A stretch of DNA of 64,000 nt from Flavobacteriales bacterium (GCA_947460825.1 CANHHA010000012.1:1-64000), one strand, 5' to 3'. Positions 43,555 through 53,100 are shown, counted from the stretch's first letter. Notes: generated by a model not told the origin, from the letters alone. Translations and numbers: made by a program.

Positions 43555-46309
43555 AACTTTTAAGCACCTTGGATTAGTGCTCCTACTCCTCCTCTCCACC
43601 TCATTCGTCTCGCTGAGTCAAAACATTCGAATTTCAGGGGTTGTTAATGACTCTACCGGACTAAAAAAATTAGATAAAGCGGCGGTTTCTTTGGTGCGGC
43701 TGAATGACTCCATACTCGTTGATTACTACCGAACCAATGCCAGCGGAGAATTCAACTTCAATGTGCCCTTGGATACGTTTTACCTATTGATTGAACATCC
43801 GCAATTTGAAGCTAAAACCTTGTATGTATTTGGAAATCCTGCGGAATTATCTGTAGAAATACCTTTTATACGAATGGGTGTGAAGGTTAAAAACTTGGCC
43901 GAAGTAGTGGTACAGGGCAATAGAAACCGAGTTTATTATAAGGGGGATACCTTAATTTATGTGGCAGATAGTTTTAAGGTTGCTGAAAATGCAGTGGTCG
44001 AGGATCTCTTAAAAAAACTCCCTGGGATTAAAATTGATGAAAACGGACAAATTACCTCGCAAGGGAGGGAAATTAGTCAGGTCTTAGTAGACGGCGATGA
44101 ATTTTTTGGTTCGGATCCTACGATTGCAACAAAAAACCTAGCCGCCAAAGGCGTTGAATCTGTTCAAGTGTATGAAAAGAAAGCCCAAGACAATGCCTCG
44201 GGTATGGATGAAAAAATTCAAGTCTTGGATTTGAAATTAAAGGCCGACGCTAAACGAGGGTATTTCGGAAAAGCATCTATTGCATCTGATGGCGGTATCA
44301 TTGGCAACCCAACAACAGGCTTCCCATTTTATGAAAGCGAACTACTCTTTAATCGCTTTGACAAAAAACAGAAATTTTCAGTGTTCTTTTTGAGCTCTAA
44401 TACCCCGCGTTCAAATTTTAGGCTTGGGGATATGAGTAAATTTGGATTAGAAAATGAGCGGGAATCAAGTGGAATGAATATGTGGGACCAAAGCAGTCAA
44501 CGCACCAATACAGGAATTCCACAAACCACCAAGGCTGGAATATACTTCAATGACCGCATCAAGGATTGGGGAAAAATTGGATTTAATTACAGCTTCAATC
44601 AAAATCAATTGAACGCCACGCAAAGCAGTTTATCTCAGTATTTCTTACAGGACACCTCATACTTTACCAAAGATTCCATATCAAACATTTCGACGAATAC
44701 ATCCCATAAATTGAATCTTTCCTTTGTTGCTAAGCTGGATTCGCTAACAAGCATCGAAATCAAACCTTCGGTTAGCTTTGACATGGCTGAAACACAAAAC
44801 ATCACCACCAATCAATTCCTTACCGAGAATAAAATACCAACCTTTACCTCGGACATTGAAACGAACAACAATTCAAAGGGATCAATTGTACGCATGGAAG
44901 CAACACTCATGCGGCTATTTAACAAACCTAGAAGAGAACTTGAAGTGAAATATATTTTAAACAAGATAGATAATTCCACCACAGGATCCTTGCTTACCCA
45001 AAATATCTTTCAAGGGTTTGTAGACAGTGTGGACCAGCAAAAAAAGAATGATAACGGCAACTTTTTAAACTACGCTGTAGTAACGTATACGGAACCACTT
45101 GCCGCAAAATGGCGTTTACAGTTAGAATATTACCTTGAAACGGGAACTTCATACCAAACACGGAACACCTTCAGCTTGTTTTCGGGTGCATACACGCAAT
45201 TGGTGGATTCCCTATCGAATCAATTTGAGAACCAACGATTACAGAATCGTGGTACTGCCATGTTAATTTATGAAACTGCAAAACATTGGTTTAATTTCGG
45301 TATCGGTTTTAGAACTATACAGTTAGATAATTACAATGTAGTTGGAGATTCAAGCATTCTTCAAAACTTCAGCAATCTCCTTCCGAAATTTACATATACA
45401 TACAAACCAGGAATGGGTACACGCTTAGTTTTTAAATATTTCACGCGATCCGACCAACCTTCCTTAAATGATGTTCAGCCGGTTCAAGACAATGCGAATC
45501 CAAACCGTGTTAAGGTGGGTAATTCATCACTTAAACCTAATTATGTGCACAGTTTTAACTTTAACTTTAACCGGTGGGAGGCCTTATCAGGCAGGTATAT
45601 ATACAGTGGATTAAGTGCCACGTTAACCAACAATGCCTTTGCATCTAACACCTATTTTGATGCCTTGGGTAGAACGATTTCTAAAACGGAGAATGTGGAT
45701 GGAAATATCTTTTCTAACGCATTTTTAGGAGTTGGGCTCCCTATGTTCAACCGAAAATTGGAGCTTAGCCCTAATTTCAATGCTAATTATTCCAAAATGA
45801 CGAATTACATCAATAACGTTGAAAACATCACTTACAATCCCAGTATCGGTGGCGGCTTATCTTTAGAGCTAAACTTTGATTCATTGGAGGTAGAGTTGTC
45901 ACAGAATTATTTTTATTCTAGCCCTAAAAGCACGTTTAATACTGCTTCAAATATGCCGTATTCTACCCAAGAGTATACAGCTGAATTTAAATGGACCCTT
46001 CCTTGGAACTTCAAGCTCATTGCCGACGGAAAATATACCATTAACTCTCAGCGCGCCAGTGGATTCAATCGAAATATCTTTGTATTAAATGCTGAAATCC
46101 AACGGTCATTCTTGAAAACAGAAAACCTGTTAGTTTCCATTAACGCCTATGACTTATTGAATCAAAACCTAAACCTACAAAGACAAGTGAACGGCAACAT
46201 CATTACCGACAACTACACCCAATTAATTACACGATACATTTTACTCAAATTAACGTATCGTTTTAATAAAAGCAAAACCAAAGAAGATGATTTTGAAGGA
46301 TGGCATTAA
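43547..46309 (+). CDS. Outer-membrane beta-barrel receptor (TonB-dependent-receptor-like)
   Basis: 920 residues with a signal peptide (about 1-24, ends SLSQ). A CarboxypepD_reg-like beta sandwich follows (about 27-110, RISGVVNDS and SGEFNFNVP). Then comes a plug domain (about 120-230, VVEDLLKKLPGIKIDENGQI and QVLVDGDEFFGSDP). The remainder alternates short polar turns and aromatic strands of a large barrel. It matches the barrel proteins that pair with GLPGLI proteins in Bacteroidota. Substrate unknown. No SusD-like gene is beside it, so it is not a classical SusCD pair. Confidence 0.88.
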   Translation: MNKTFKHLGLVLLLLLSTSFVSLSQNIRISGVVNDSTGLKKLDKAAVSLVRLNDSILVDYYRTNASGEFNFNVPLDTFYLLIEHPQFEAKTLYVFGNPAELSVEIPFIRMGVKVKNLAEVVVQGNRNRVYYKGDTLIYVADSFKVAENAVVEDLLKKLPGIKIDENGQITSQGREISQVLVDGDEFFGSDPTIATKNLAAKGVESVQVYEKKAQDNASGMDEKIQVLDLKLKADAKRGYFGKASIASDGGIIGNPTTGFPFYESELLFNRFDKKQKFSVFFLSSNTPRSNFRLGDMSKFGLENERESSGMNMWDQSSQRTNTGIPQTTKAGIYFNDRIKDWGKIGFNYSFNQNQLNATQSSLSQYFLQDTSYFTKDSISNISTNTSHKLNLSFVAKLDSLTSIEIKPSVSFDMAETQNITTNQFLTENKIPTFTSDIETNNNSKGSIVRMEATLMRLFNKPRRELEVKYILNKIDNSTTGSLLTQNIFQGFVDSVDQQKKNDNGNFLNYAVVTYTEPLAAKWRLQLEYYLETGTSYQTRNTFSLFSGAYTQLVDSLSNQFENQRLQNRGTAMLIYETAKHWFNFGIGFRTIQLDNYNVVGDSSILQNFSNLLPKFTYTYKPGMGTRLVFKYFTRSDQPSLNDVQPVQDNANPNRVKVGNSSLKPNYVHSFNFNFNRWEALSGRYIYSGLSATLTNNAFASNTYFDALGRTISKTENVDGNIFSNAFLGVGLPMFNRKLELSPNFNANYSKMTNYINNVENITYNPSIGGGLSLELNFDSLEVELSQNYFYSSPKSTFNTASNMPYSTQEYTAEFKWTLPWNFKLIADGKYTINSQRASGFNRNIFVLNAEIQRSFLKTENLLVSINAYDLLNQNLNLQRQVNGNIITDNYTQLITRYILLKLTYRFNKSKTKEDDFEGWH

Positions 46310-47024
46310 GATACTCTTATTAGGAATTTTCATCTGGATAGATTCCATCGGATTCGCTCAGTTTTACTCGGAAGGGACTATTTATTACACCCGTAGGACT
46401 AACCTACAGAAACGGTTTACCGATCAGCGGATGAAACGTTTTGTAACGGAAGATAATAAAATTAAAAACGATCGATTCAGTTTAGCATTTAACGATACGA
46501 TATCTGTATTTAAATACCTGCCTCCTGCTACAGCCGATGACATGGCATGGTTGACATCCAAAAATGAATACTTTCAATACTTAAATCCGAATAAACAGCT
46601 CACCATTTTCCAATTCTTTGGAACCTCCGTGTATGTTAAAGATTCCTTGCCTGTGCGCGCGTGGAAAATGACGGACGGCAAACGCACGATTTGTGGATTT
46701 AATTGCCGTAAGGCTATTTACGAGAAAAATGATTCGACACGCATATACGCTTGGTATGCCCCCAACATCCTACCCTCTATAGGCCCAGAAGGATTTTGCG
46801 GATTACCAGGGACGATACTTGGTATTGCCACGGAGGATGGAGGAATTATATATTTTGCTGATAAAGTGGATTTCTCTATGGCACCCAAACAAGAAGCCTT
46901 GGCGGTAGAAATCGGCAAAAACAAGCTGTTTACCCTAAGAGAGCTTCGAGAGAAACTCGAAAAAGACTACGGAAATACGCCATGGGGAAAGCGCATGTTC
47001 GACGATCTGTTTCGTTGGCTATAG
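46287..47024 (+). CDS. GLPGLI-family exported protein
   Basis: 245 residues with a signal peptide (about 1-24, ends IGFAQ). The family name motif appears as GLPGTIL, after FCG. DGKRTICGFNCRKA is the other conserved piece. The family is found in Bacteroidota beside outer-membrane receptors and its role is not known; a periplasmic accessory role is likely. It overlaps the receptor gene by 23 nt, a long overlap that includes the barrel's last strand codons. Confidence 0.85.
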   Translation: MILKDGIKILLLGIFIWIDSIGFAQFYSEGTIYYTRRTNLQKRFTDQRMKRFVTEDNKIKNDRFSLAFNDTISVFKYLPPATADDMAWLTSKNEYFQYLNPNKQLTIFQFFGTSVYVKDSLPVRAWKMTDGKRTICGFNCRKAIYEKNDSTRIYAWYAPNILPSIGPEGFCGLPGTILGIATEDGGIIYFADKVDFSMAPKQEALAVEIGKNKLFTLRELREKLEKDYGNTPWGKRMFDDLFRWL

Positions 47025-47056
47025 TTTGGTTTGACCACCCTACTTCCCTATCTTTG
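47025..47056 (+). promoter_or_regulatory. Consensus promoter of rmlA
   Basis: TTTG (47025-47028), 20 bp, TATCTTTG (47049-47056), an exact match to the Bacteroidota consensus. It starts right after the GLPGLI stop codon. The ATG is 20 nt downstream. Confidence 0.8.
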
Positions 47057-47076
47057 AGCAACCAAAGTCATTTCGC

Positions 47077-47943
47077 ATGAAAGGAATCATTTTAGCAGGC
47101 GGGTCTGGTACTCGACTTCACCCACTTACGTTAGCGGTATCAAAACAGCTCATGCCGGTGTATGATAAACCGATGATTTATTATCCACTGAGCACCTTAA
47201 TGAGTGCTGGAATACGGGAGATACTAATTGTCTCAACCCCTCATGATTTACCGCATTTCGAAAAACTTCTTGGTGACGGAAGCCGCTTAGGTTGTCGTTT
47301 TGAATATGCAGTGCAAGAGGTTCCTAATGGCCTAGCGCAAGCCTTTGTGATTGGAGAAAAATTTATTGGTAAAGATAAGGTCGCCTTAATCCTTGGAGAT
47401 AATATTTTTTATGGTCAAGGGCTTGATTCATTGTTAAGCGGGAATGTTAATCCAAAGGGAGGTATTGTATTCGCGTATCATGTGAGCGATCCAGAACGGT
47501 ATGGCGTAGTAGCATTTGACGAAGAAAACAAGGCGGTTTCCATTGAAGAAAAACCTAAAAACCCAAAATCTAATTTCGCGGTACCCGGATTATATTTTTA
47601 TGATAACTCCGTAGTAGAGATTGCGAAAAACCTCTTGCCTTCCGAGCGTGGGGAATATGAAATCACGGATGTGAATGCCGCGTATTTAAAACAAGGGAAG
47701 CTCAAAGTAGCAATTTTAGATCGTGGAACAGCCTGGCTAGATACCGGCACCTTTAGTTCGCTCATGCAAGCGGGGCAATTTGTGCAAGTGATCGAAGAAC
47801 GCCAAGGATTGAAAATTGGATGCATTGAAGAAATCGCCTATCGAAATGGATTCATAGACAAAAAACAACTCAAACAAATCGCTGAGCCGCTTGTTAAAAG
47901 TGGATATGGAACTTACTTGCTAAACCTGATTAAGCGAAAATGA
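47077..47943 (+). CDS. rmlA: Glucose-1-phosphate thymidylyltransferase
   Basis: Makes dTDP-glucose from dTTP and glucose-1-phosphate, the first step to dTDP-rhamnose and related sugars for surface glycans. The nucleotide-binding start [11 protein letters not shown], the metal-binding LGDNIFYG, and [19 protein letters not shown] are all typical, and 288 residues is normal. The later rml genes are not in the window, so it stands apart from a sugar cluster. It overlaps the polyprenyl synthase gene by 4 nt. Confidence 0.96.
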   Translation: MKGIILAGGSGTRLHPLTLAVSKQLMPVYDKPMIYYPLSTLMSAGIREILIVSTPHDLPHFEKLLGDGSRLGCRFEYAVQEVPNGLAQAFVIGEKFIGKDKVALILGDNIFYGQGLDSLLSGNVNPKGGIVFAYHVSDPERYGVVAFDEENKAVSIEEKPKNPKSNFAVPGLYFYDNSVVEIAKNLLPSERGEYEITDVNAAYLKQGKLKVAILDRGTAWLDTGTFSSLMQAGQFVQVIEERQGLKIGCIEEIAYRNGFIDKKQLKQIAEPLVKSGYGTYLLNLIKRK

Positions 47944-48902
47944 TTGAATATTCTGAACGCATTGCAGCGATTGAGCAGCACTTATCCCAGTGGCAATTTC
48001 CCGCAGAACCAAAAAATTTATACGACCCACTTCGGTATTTCATTGCCATTGGTGGAAAGCGAATTCGGCCATTATTTACCGTAATAAGTGCGGAATTATA
48101 TGACATCCCATTAAATGAATCATTAGCAGGAGCATCTGCCCTGGAGTTGTTTCATAATTTCACCCTGATTCACGATGATATCATGGATAAAGCGCCTGTG
48201 CGGAGAGGGTTAACTACGGTACATGAAAAATGGAATGCTAACATTGCCATACTATCGGGTGATGTACTGATGATTCACGCCTTTCAGGCACTGGCAACCT
48301 ACACCCCGAATACATTCAAAGCGCTGAGCAATATGCTTAATCAAACGGCCATTGAAGTTTGTATCGGACAGCAAATGGATATGGATTTTGAACGAATAGA
48401 TTCAGTTACAGAAGCTGATTATATTGAAATGATCCGCCTTAAAACGTCTGTGCTCCTAGGATGTGCATGCGCGTTTGGGGGAATTATTGGAGGAGCAAAC
48501 GAAACTAGCATCAACGGGTTGTACCATTTTGGAGAACAACTTGGCATCGCTTTTCAAATTCAAGATGATGTTTTAGATGCGTTTGGCGATTCTGCTAAGG
48601 TTGGCAAACAAATCGGAGGAGATATTCTGAGTGATAAAAAAACCATGTTGTACACCACCTTCCAATCTACAGCATCTGGCGCAAATAAAGCAGAATTTTT
48701 GCGCCTAAGCGCCGCTTCTGATGAAGATAAAATAAGGGGGATTAAAGGTCTTTATGAAGCATCTGGAGTGCTTGAATATTGCACAAAAAAACAGCAAGAA
48801 TATCAAGAACGTGCCATGAATTATTTAGCACGTGTGGAGTGCTCCCAACCTAAACAACCGTTATTTACGTTGGCGGAATTCATTACCAAACGGTCCTACT
48901 AA
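47940..48902 (+). CDS. Polyprenyl (isoprenyl) diphosphate synthase
   Basis: 320 residues. Both Asp-rich Mg2+ sites are present: [15 protein letters not shown] and [13 protein letters not shown], and the early GGKRIRPLF. It joins isopentenyl diphosphate units in trans. The product length (geranylgeranyl, octaprenyl for menaquinone, or other) cannot be fixed without comparing residues before the first DD site. It is coupled to rmlA, which may be only coincidental. Confidence 0.93.
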   Translation: MIEYSERIAAIEQHLSQWQFPAEPKNLYDPLRYFIAIGGKRIRPLFTVISAELYDIPLNESLAGASALELFHNFTLIHDDIMDKAPVRRGLTTVHEKWNANIAILSGDVLMIHAFQALATYTPNTFKALSNMLNQTAIEVCIGQQMDMDFERIDSVTEADYIEMIRLKTSVLLGCACAFGGIIGGANETSINGLYHFGEQLGIAFQIQDDVLDAFGDSAKVGKQIGGDILSDKKTMLYTTFQSTASGANKAEFLRLSAASDEDKIRGIKGLYEASGVLEYCTKKQQEYQERAMNYLARVECSQPKQPLFTLAEFITKRSY

Positions 48903-48980
48903 AACTAATTTCTTTTTATTTTTATTTTTTCGCAAAAAACTTTATTGTTGAGGTTGAAATTAATTTAAAATTATATTAAC

Positions 48981-49052
48981 ATGAAAAAAGTTTACTTAAG
49001 CTTTTTTGGCGTTCTGGCGTTTGGTTTAGTTAAAGTAGTTATTCAGCACTAG
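48981..49052 (+). CDS. 23-codon signal-peptide-like small gene
   Basis: ATG AAA AAA opens a frame of 23 residues, MKKVYLSFFGVLAFGLVKVV then IQH, stop TAG. The charge-plus-hydrophobic pattern is that of an export signal or a one-helix membrane peptide, and it stops where the mature protein would begin. An AT-rich leader precedes it and a strong terminator follows 23 nt after the stop, so it forms a self-contained unit of about 120-150 nt. It could be a membrane micropeptide, a remnant of a secreted-protein gene, or the message part of a small RNA. Confidence 0.5.
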   Translation: MKKVYLSFFGVLAFGLVKVVIQH

Positions 49053-49075
49053 AGATCAGTAAACGAATTAAGTTA

Positions 49076-49100
49076 AGCCTCGCGAATGCGGGGCTTTTTT
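49076..49100 (+). terminator. Terminator after the 23-codon gene
   Basis: AGCCTCGC (49076-49083), loop GAAT, GCGGGGCT (49088-49095; one T-G wobble), then a T run. It directly abuts the 3' end of the minus-strand mtnC gene. Confidence 0.85.
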
Positions 49101-49788
49101 ATTGGATCTCGCTAAAGTCGGCAACGCACCAAGACCAATTCGCTTGGGTACCCGGCCGCACGAGTTGAAGCGTCCGTATGCCTGCGGCATTTGCGGCCTC
49201 AAGTTCTTGGGATATATCAGACAAAAACAACACGCTGTTTGCTGATGCTTGCAACTGTTGTGCGATTAATTGATACGTCTGCTCATCCCGCTTCATTCCA
49301 GTAGTGGTGTCAAAGTAAGCGGAAAAATACGGTGTGAGGTCCCCTTCCGTTGAAAAACCAAAGAGTTGTTTTTGCGCAGCGATGGAGCCACTTGAAAAAA
49401 TGGCGAGCTTCATGCCCATAGCCGTCCAGCGTTCGAGTGCAGGCTTAACGTCAGGATATATATGCCCTTTAATGGCGCCAGACTTAAAACCTTGTTCCCA
49501 TACCATGCCTTGAAATGTTTTTAAGGGAGTTACTTTACGGTCTTCAATCGACCATTGCCGCAATTGCTCAAAAAGCGCTTCATTGCTTGTTAAATTAATA
49601 GCTTGTTCCTCAAGAACTATCAGGCGTGTTTGTTCAAGTACATCATTCATTGGAGCGGAATCAACGGTCTTCCATTCATCCATGTGCGCTCTGAAGTAAG
49701 GGAAAAGGATATCATAAACGAAAGAGACCTCGGTGGTTGTACCTTCAATATCTGTAAGAATCCATTGAATTCCGTCTAATATCTTCAT
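49099..49788 (-). CDS. mtnC: Acireductone synthase (enolase-phosphatase E1)
   Basis: HAD-type bifunctional enzyme of methionine salvage: enolises 2,3-diketo-5-methylthiopentyl-1-phosphate and removes the phosphate. LTDIEGTTTEVSFVYD holds the HAD Asp nucleophile region in the MtnC form (DIEGT). IFSSGSIAAQKQLF and FLSDISQELEAANAAG are the later HAD motifs. 229 residues is normal. Last gene of the mtnB-mtnD-mtnC unit, adjoining mtnD by one shared base. Confidence 0.95.
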   Translation of the reverse strand: MKILDGIQWILTDIEGTTTEVSFVYDILFPYFRAHMDEWKTVDSAPMNDVLEQTRLIVLEEQAINLTSNEALFEQLRQWSIEDRKVTPLKTFQGMVWEQGFKSGAIKGHIYPDVKPALERWTAMGMKLAIFSSGSIAAQKQLFGFSTEGDLTPYFSAYFDTTTGMKRDEQTYQLIAQQLQASANSVLFLSDISQELEAANAAGIRTLQLVRPGTQANWSWCVADFSEIQ

Positions 49789-50309
49789 TATTCGTACTTT
49801 TTTTCAATGCCTGAACCGGTGTATTCAGGAGTCCAACCGCTTTGATCGATAAAGATTCGAATAGCCTTCACAAAGGGATTATCTACGCCAGCATCAAACC
49901 AATGTTTAGTCCCTGCGGGTACGCTGATTAAATCACCTTTCTGGCAGAGCACATTGAATACGGGGGCTCCCTCTAGATTAAACCAAAAGAAACCTTGTCC
50001 ATCCACGAAAAATCGAATTTCATCCTCACTGTGCGTATGCTCAGCAAGAAACTTTGTCCGAATGGCTTCATAATTCTCAGTCAAGGAATTAATAGAAATG
50101 ACATCGGCGGTCAAATAACCACCTCGATCCATAAAAGGATTTAAATCCTGGGCATAGGCTGATAAGATCTCTTCTTGCGACGCGGTATCTTCAAATACAA
50201 CATTACAGGTCCACTGATCAAAAAATACTCCGTGCGACGCAAGAAATACGCCGATTGCTTTCGGATCTTCAATGACGTGATTTTGGTCAGGAATTGATAA
50301 AATAGCCAT
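49788..50309 (-). CDS. mtnD: Acireductone dioxygenase
   Basis: Cupin metalloenzyme that converts acireductone and O2 to the methionine precursor 2-oxo-4-methylthiobutyrate (Fe form) or to an off-pathway product with CO (Ni form). The ligands are in EHTHSEDEIRFFVDG (two His and one Glu) and PAGTKHWFDAG (third His). 173 residues is normal. It lies between mtnB (2-bp gap) and mtnC. Confidence 0.96.
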   Translation of the reverse strand: MAILSIPDQNHVIEDPKAIGVFLASHGVFFDQWTCNVVFEDTASQEEILSAYAQDLNPFMDRGGYLTADVISINSLTENYEAIRTKFLAEHTHSEDEIRFFVDGQGFFWFNLEGAPVFNVLCQKGDLISVPAGTKHWFDAGVDNPFVKAIRIFIDQSGWTPEYTGSGIEKKYE

Positions 50310-50311
50310 AA

Positions 50312-50914
50312 TTATTTCGTTAAATACCAGGATGCCTTACACAGGTAGCTAAAAGACTCTAGAATTCGTTTTGCCTCAAATAAACTTGTTCCCCAGGTAT
50401 AGAACCCATGCTTTTCGATCATAAAGACTTGATATTTCAGTTCCTCTTTACGTGACTCCATGTGGCTTTTGATATCATTCATATCTTGGCTATTTGGGAA
50501 TACCGGAATCTGTATCGCGCCATGATGCGTTTTAACCGCTGGAAACCCTTTTTGAAGTTCAAACCCCTCAAAATGCACGGAGTTTTTATTGTGTGCAACC
50601 AATACTGGGTAAAGGTCATGGCTATGCAGAATTACCTTCGTAGTTGGAAACATTTCATATATGGCGCAATGAATACCAGTTTCAGCAGAAGGTGTCATGT
50701 GTTCAAACGGCGTCAAGGTCTTACCTTGAGCATCAATGGTAATAAAATCAGTATCTAAACACGATGATTTATCAATACCAGAGCGTGACACCCAAAGTCG
50801 ATCTGCATCATCTTTAAAGGAGTAATTTGTAGAGGTAGCTGGACTGTGCCCTTGATGGTGCAACACGCGAATACAATCAGCTAATTCAGCAGCGAATGCG
50901 GGGAATTCCTTCAT
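50312..50914 (-). CDS. mtnB: Methylthioribulose-1-phosphate dehydratase
   Basis: Class II aldolase-like zinc enzyme of methionine salvage. SPATSTNYSFK, VILHSHDLYPVLVA (zinc His pair) and EKHGFYTWG (third His) are family motifs; the Glu in PSAETGIHCAIYE is the likely catalytic acid. 200 residues. First gene of mtnB-mtnD-mtnC with its own promoter; the -7 box lies 4 nt before the ATG. mtnA and mtnK or a nucleosidase, needed upstream in the pathway, are not in the window. Confidence 0.94.
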   Translation of the reverse strand: MKEFPAFAAELADCIRVLHHQGHSPATSTNYSFKDDADRLWVSRSGIDKSSCLDTDFITIDAQGKTLTPFEHMTPSAETGIHCAIYEMFPTTKVILHSHDLYPVLVAHNKNSVHFEGFELQKGFPAVKTHHGAIQIPVFPNSQDMNDIKSHMESRKEELKYQVFMIEKHGFYTWGTSLFEAKRILESFSYLCKASWYLTK

Positions 50915-50918
50915 GTTT

Positions 50919-50949
50919 CAAAGGTAAAAGAATCGATAAGAAAAAACAA
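50919..50949 (-). promoter_or_regulatory. Promoter of mtnB-mtnD-mtnC, 4 nt from the ATG
   Basis: On the minus strand TTG (50949-50947), 20 bp, TACCTTTG (50926-50919), then 4 nt and the ATG. The -33 box adjoins the yqeY stop codon. A leaderless mRNA is implied. Confidence 0.7.
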
Positions 50950-50951
50950 GT

Positions 50952-51398
50952 TTAGCTCAGTGCAGCTTTCACTAAAGACGAGATCAGCTTGCCGTCTGCT
51001 TTCCCAGATAATTTAGCGGAAAGGTGTCCCATCAATTTACCCATGTCTTGCGGACCCGTAACTCCTAAGCTGGAAATTGCTGCTTTAATCTCAGCGTTTA
51101 TTTCCTCCTCGGATAATTGTTTAGGCAAAAACTCTTCAATGACTTTGGCTTGAATCATCTCATCGCTCGCTAGATCTTCTCGATCTTGAGCCATGTATAA
51201 TTCATAAGTTTCCATGCGTTGTTTGTATAATTTCAAACAAATTTTCATGGCTACTTCATCGCTTACTTCTGACCCGCTCCCAGAGGTTGCTTCCAATAAA
51301 ATTTTAGATTTTACATCTCTCAAGGCGGCTAAACGATCTTTATCTTTAGCCAACATCGCTTGTTTGATGTGGTCATTTATAGTTGCGGCAATGCTCAT
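50952..51398 (-). CDS. GatB/YqeY-domain protein
   Basis: 148 residues of the YqeY family, which resembles the tRNA-binding tail of the amidotransferase subunit GatB. LKARDK-like AMLAKDKDRLAALRDVKSKIL and PKQLSEEEINAEIK with GPQDMGKLMGHLSAKL are the usual landmarks. The family role is uncertain; tRNA binding is assumed. It starts 1 bp after ftsZ and so is the last gene of the dcw transcript, just before the mtn promoter. Confidence 0.9.
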   Translation of the reverse strand: MSIAATINDHIKQAMLAKDKDRLAALRDVKSKILLEATSGSGSEVSDEVAMKICLKLYKQRMETYELYMAQDREDLASDEMIQAKVIEEFLPKQLSEEEINAEIKAAISSLGVTGPQDMGKLMGHLSAKLSGKADGKLISSLVKAALS

Positions 51399-51399
51399 A

Positions 51400-53079
51400 T
51401 TAATCTACGTTATCGTGTAAGTAGCTATTATTTCTCAAGCCTGAATCCCCATTTCCACTACCAGACAATCCGAAGCGGCTGATGTTGTTTTCTTGTGACG
51501 GTTTTTCGGAATTAATTTCAATATTACGACGTAAGTATGCGGGTTGAGACTCATATTCAGCAATGCTTTCGGCATTTTGAATTCGGGAAGTTATTTCTTG
51601 AATTTTAGAAACACGCTCTTCATTTCTTCTCGCGATTTCCTCGGGCAATACGGTAGATTGAATGCGGTAATTTTTTGGTGCCTCTTCGGTATCCTCGTCC
51701 AACTGGTGACGAATCACTCCGGGTTCAACGGTATTTACAGGTTCATGAACGGGAGTAACCGGAGCCATTGGTTCGGAAGAAAAATCAAACGTTGGTTGAA
51801 CCGTAGGTTGCACTTCCCATTCCAAGGAAGGATTCAAGGTGTTCGTATCTTCTGGCGATTCATCTTCAAATAAATCAAATTTCACCTCATTGTTTACGGC
51901 ACTTACTTCTGGGCTTGTAGGTTCAGTTACTTCCTCCGTAAGGGTGGCTTGAACTGGTTCTGAATCTTCAACAGGCTTAAGATAAGGGTCTTTGTTTAAG
52001 GTTTCTGTCATGGAATTTGACTCAAATGGAGAAGACATCGGAACGGTAATTTCCTTTTTCTGCTCTTCGTCTAAGTCCATAACCTTGCGTTCTGGGAGCA
52101 CATAGTTTGGTTCTTCAGGGGAAGAAAACCCCGTAGCCACCAAGGTAATGGATAAGTTATCGCCTAGCAATGAATCATGTCCATGTCCCCAAATAACTTC
52201 TGCACTTTCACCGGCTGCGCCTTGGATAAAGTCTGTAATATTCATGATTTCATCCATTAAGACTTCTTTGTCGCCGTATGTGATGTTCAGAAGTACGTAT
52301 TTCGCCCCATGAATGTCATGATCATTAAGCAGTGGAGAGTTCATGGCCGCTTTAACCGCTTCGATGTCTCTTCCTTCACCGCTAGCAACAGCACTTCCCA
52401 TCAACGCTCTACCGCTGTTTCTCAACACGGTATTCACGTCATTAAAATCTACGTTAATGACACCGGTATCGGCAATGACCTCTGCGATTCCTTTCGCAGC
52501 GACGGTAAGAATATTATCTGCTTTTTGAAAGGCTTCTGAAAGCGTTAAGCTTTTTCCGATGGTTCGTAATTTCTCATTATTAATCACCAACAAGGTATCC
52601 ACATTCTGACGCAAACGTTCTAAGCCTTCATCCGCTTGCAACCTACGTTTTTTCCCTTCAAAATCAAAAGGTAGCGTGACAATTCCAACGGTTAAGATTC
52701 CCAATTCTTTGGCAACTTGTGCGATTACTGGCGCTGCTCCGGTACCTGTTCCACCGCCCATTCCGGCAGTAACAAACACCATTTTGGTGTTTTTGGATAA
52801 AATCTCGCGCAAATCTTCGATGTTTTCAAAAGCGGCATTCATACCCACTTCCGGTAACATCCCTGCGCCACGACCTTCTGTGAGTGTTTTTCCTAGTTGA
52901 ATTTTATACGGGACGGGAGAGATGTCCAACGCTTGACGATCGGTATTGCATACGACAAAGTCAACTCCTTTAATGCCTTGATTAAACATGAAATTCACTG
53001 CATTACTTCCTCCTCCGCCAACGCCGATTACTTTAATTATTGAATTCATATCTTTCGGGATGTCAAAAATTTCGTTCAT
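51400..53079 (-). CDS. ftsZ: Cell division GTPase FtsZ
   Basis: Tubulin-like protein that polymerises into the division ring. 559 residues, longer than the roughly 380 of E. coli. The GTP-binding part has VGGGGSNAVN and GMGGGTGTGAAP; the T7 loop is NVDFNDVNTVL. The extra length is a disordered, Pro/Glu/Thr-rich linker (about 330-500). The tail carries PAYLRRNIEI and ends LHDNVD, in place of the E. coli-type tail peptide; this form is usual in Bacteroidota. It follows ftsA by 21 bp. Confidence 0.98.
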   Translation of the reverse strand: MNEIFDIPKDMNSIIKVIGVGGGGSNAVNFMFNQGIKGVDFVVCNTDRQALDISPVPYKIQLGKTLTEGRGAGMLPEVGMNAAFENIEDLREILSKNTKMVFVTAGMGGGTGTGAAPVIAQVAKELGILTVGIVTLPFDFEGKKRRLQADEGLERLRQNVDTLLVINNEKLRTIGKSLTLSEAFQKADNILTVAAKGIAEVIADTGVINVDFNDVNTVLRNSGRALMGSAVASGEGRDIEAVKAAMNSPLLNDHDIHGAKYVLLNITYGDKEVLMDEIMNITDFIQGAAGESAEVIWGHGHDSLLGDNLSITLVATGFSSPEEPNYVLPERKVMDLDEEQKKEITVPMSSPFESNSMTETLNKDPYLKPVEDSEPVQATLTEEVTEPTSPEVSAVNNEVKFDLFEDESPEDTNTLNPSLEWEVQPTVQPTFDFSSEPMAPVTPVHEPVNTVEPGVIRHQLDEDTEEAPKNYRIQSTVLPEEIARRNEERVSKIQEITSRIQNAESIAEYESQPAYLRRNIEINSEKPSQENNISRFGLSGSGNGDSGLRNNSYLHDNVD

Positions 53080-53100
53080 TTTACTTTATTTAACTGGTTA

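Noticed and set aside
49076-49100. Terminator for mtnC on the minus strand
   Set aside because: After the hairpin the minus-strand sequence is not T-rich; the T run is on the plus side.
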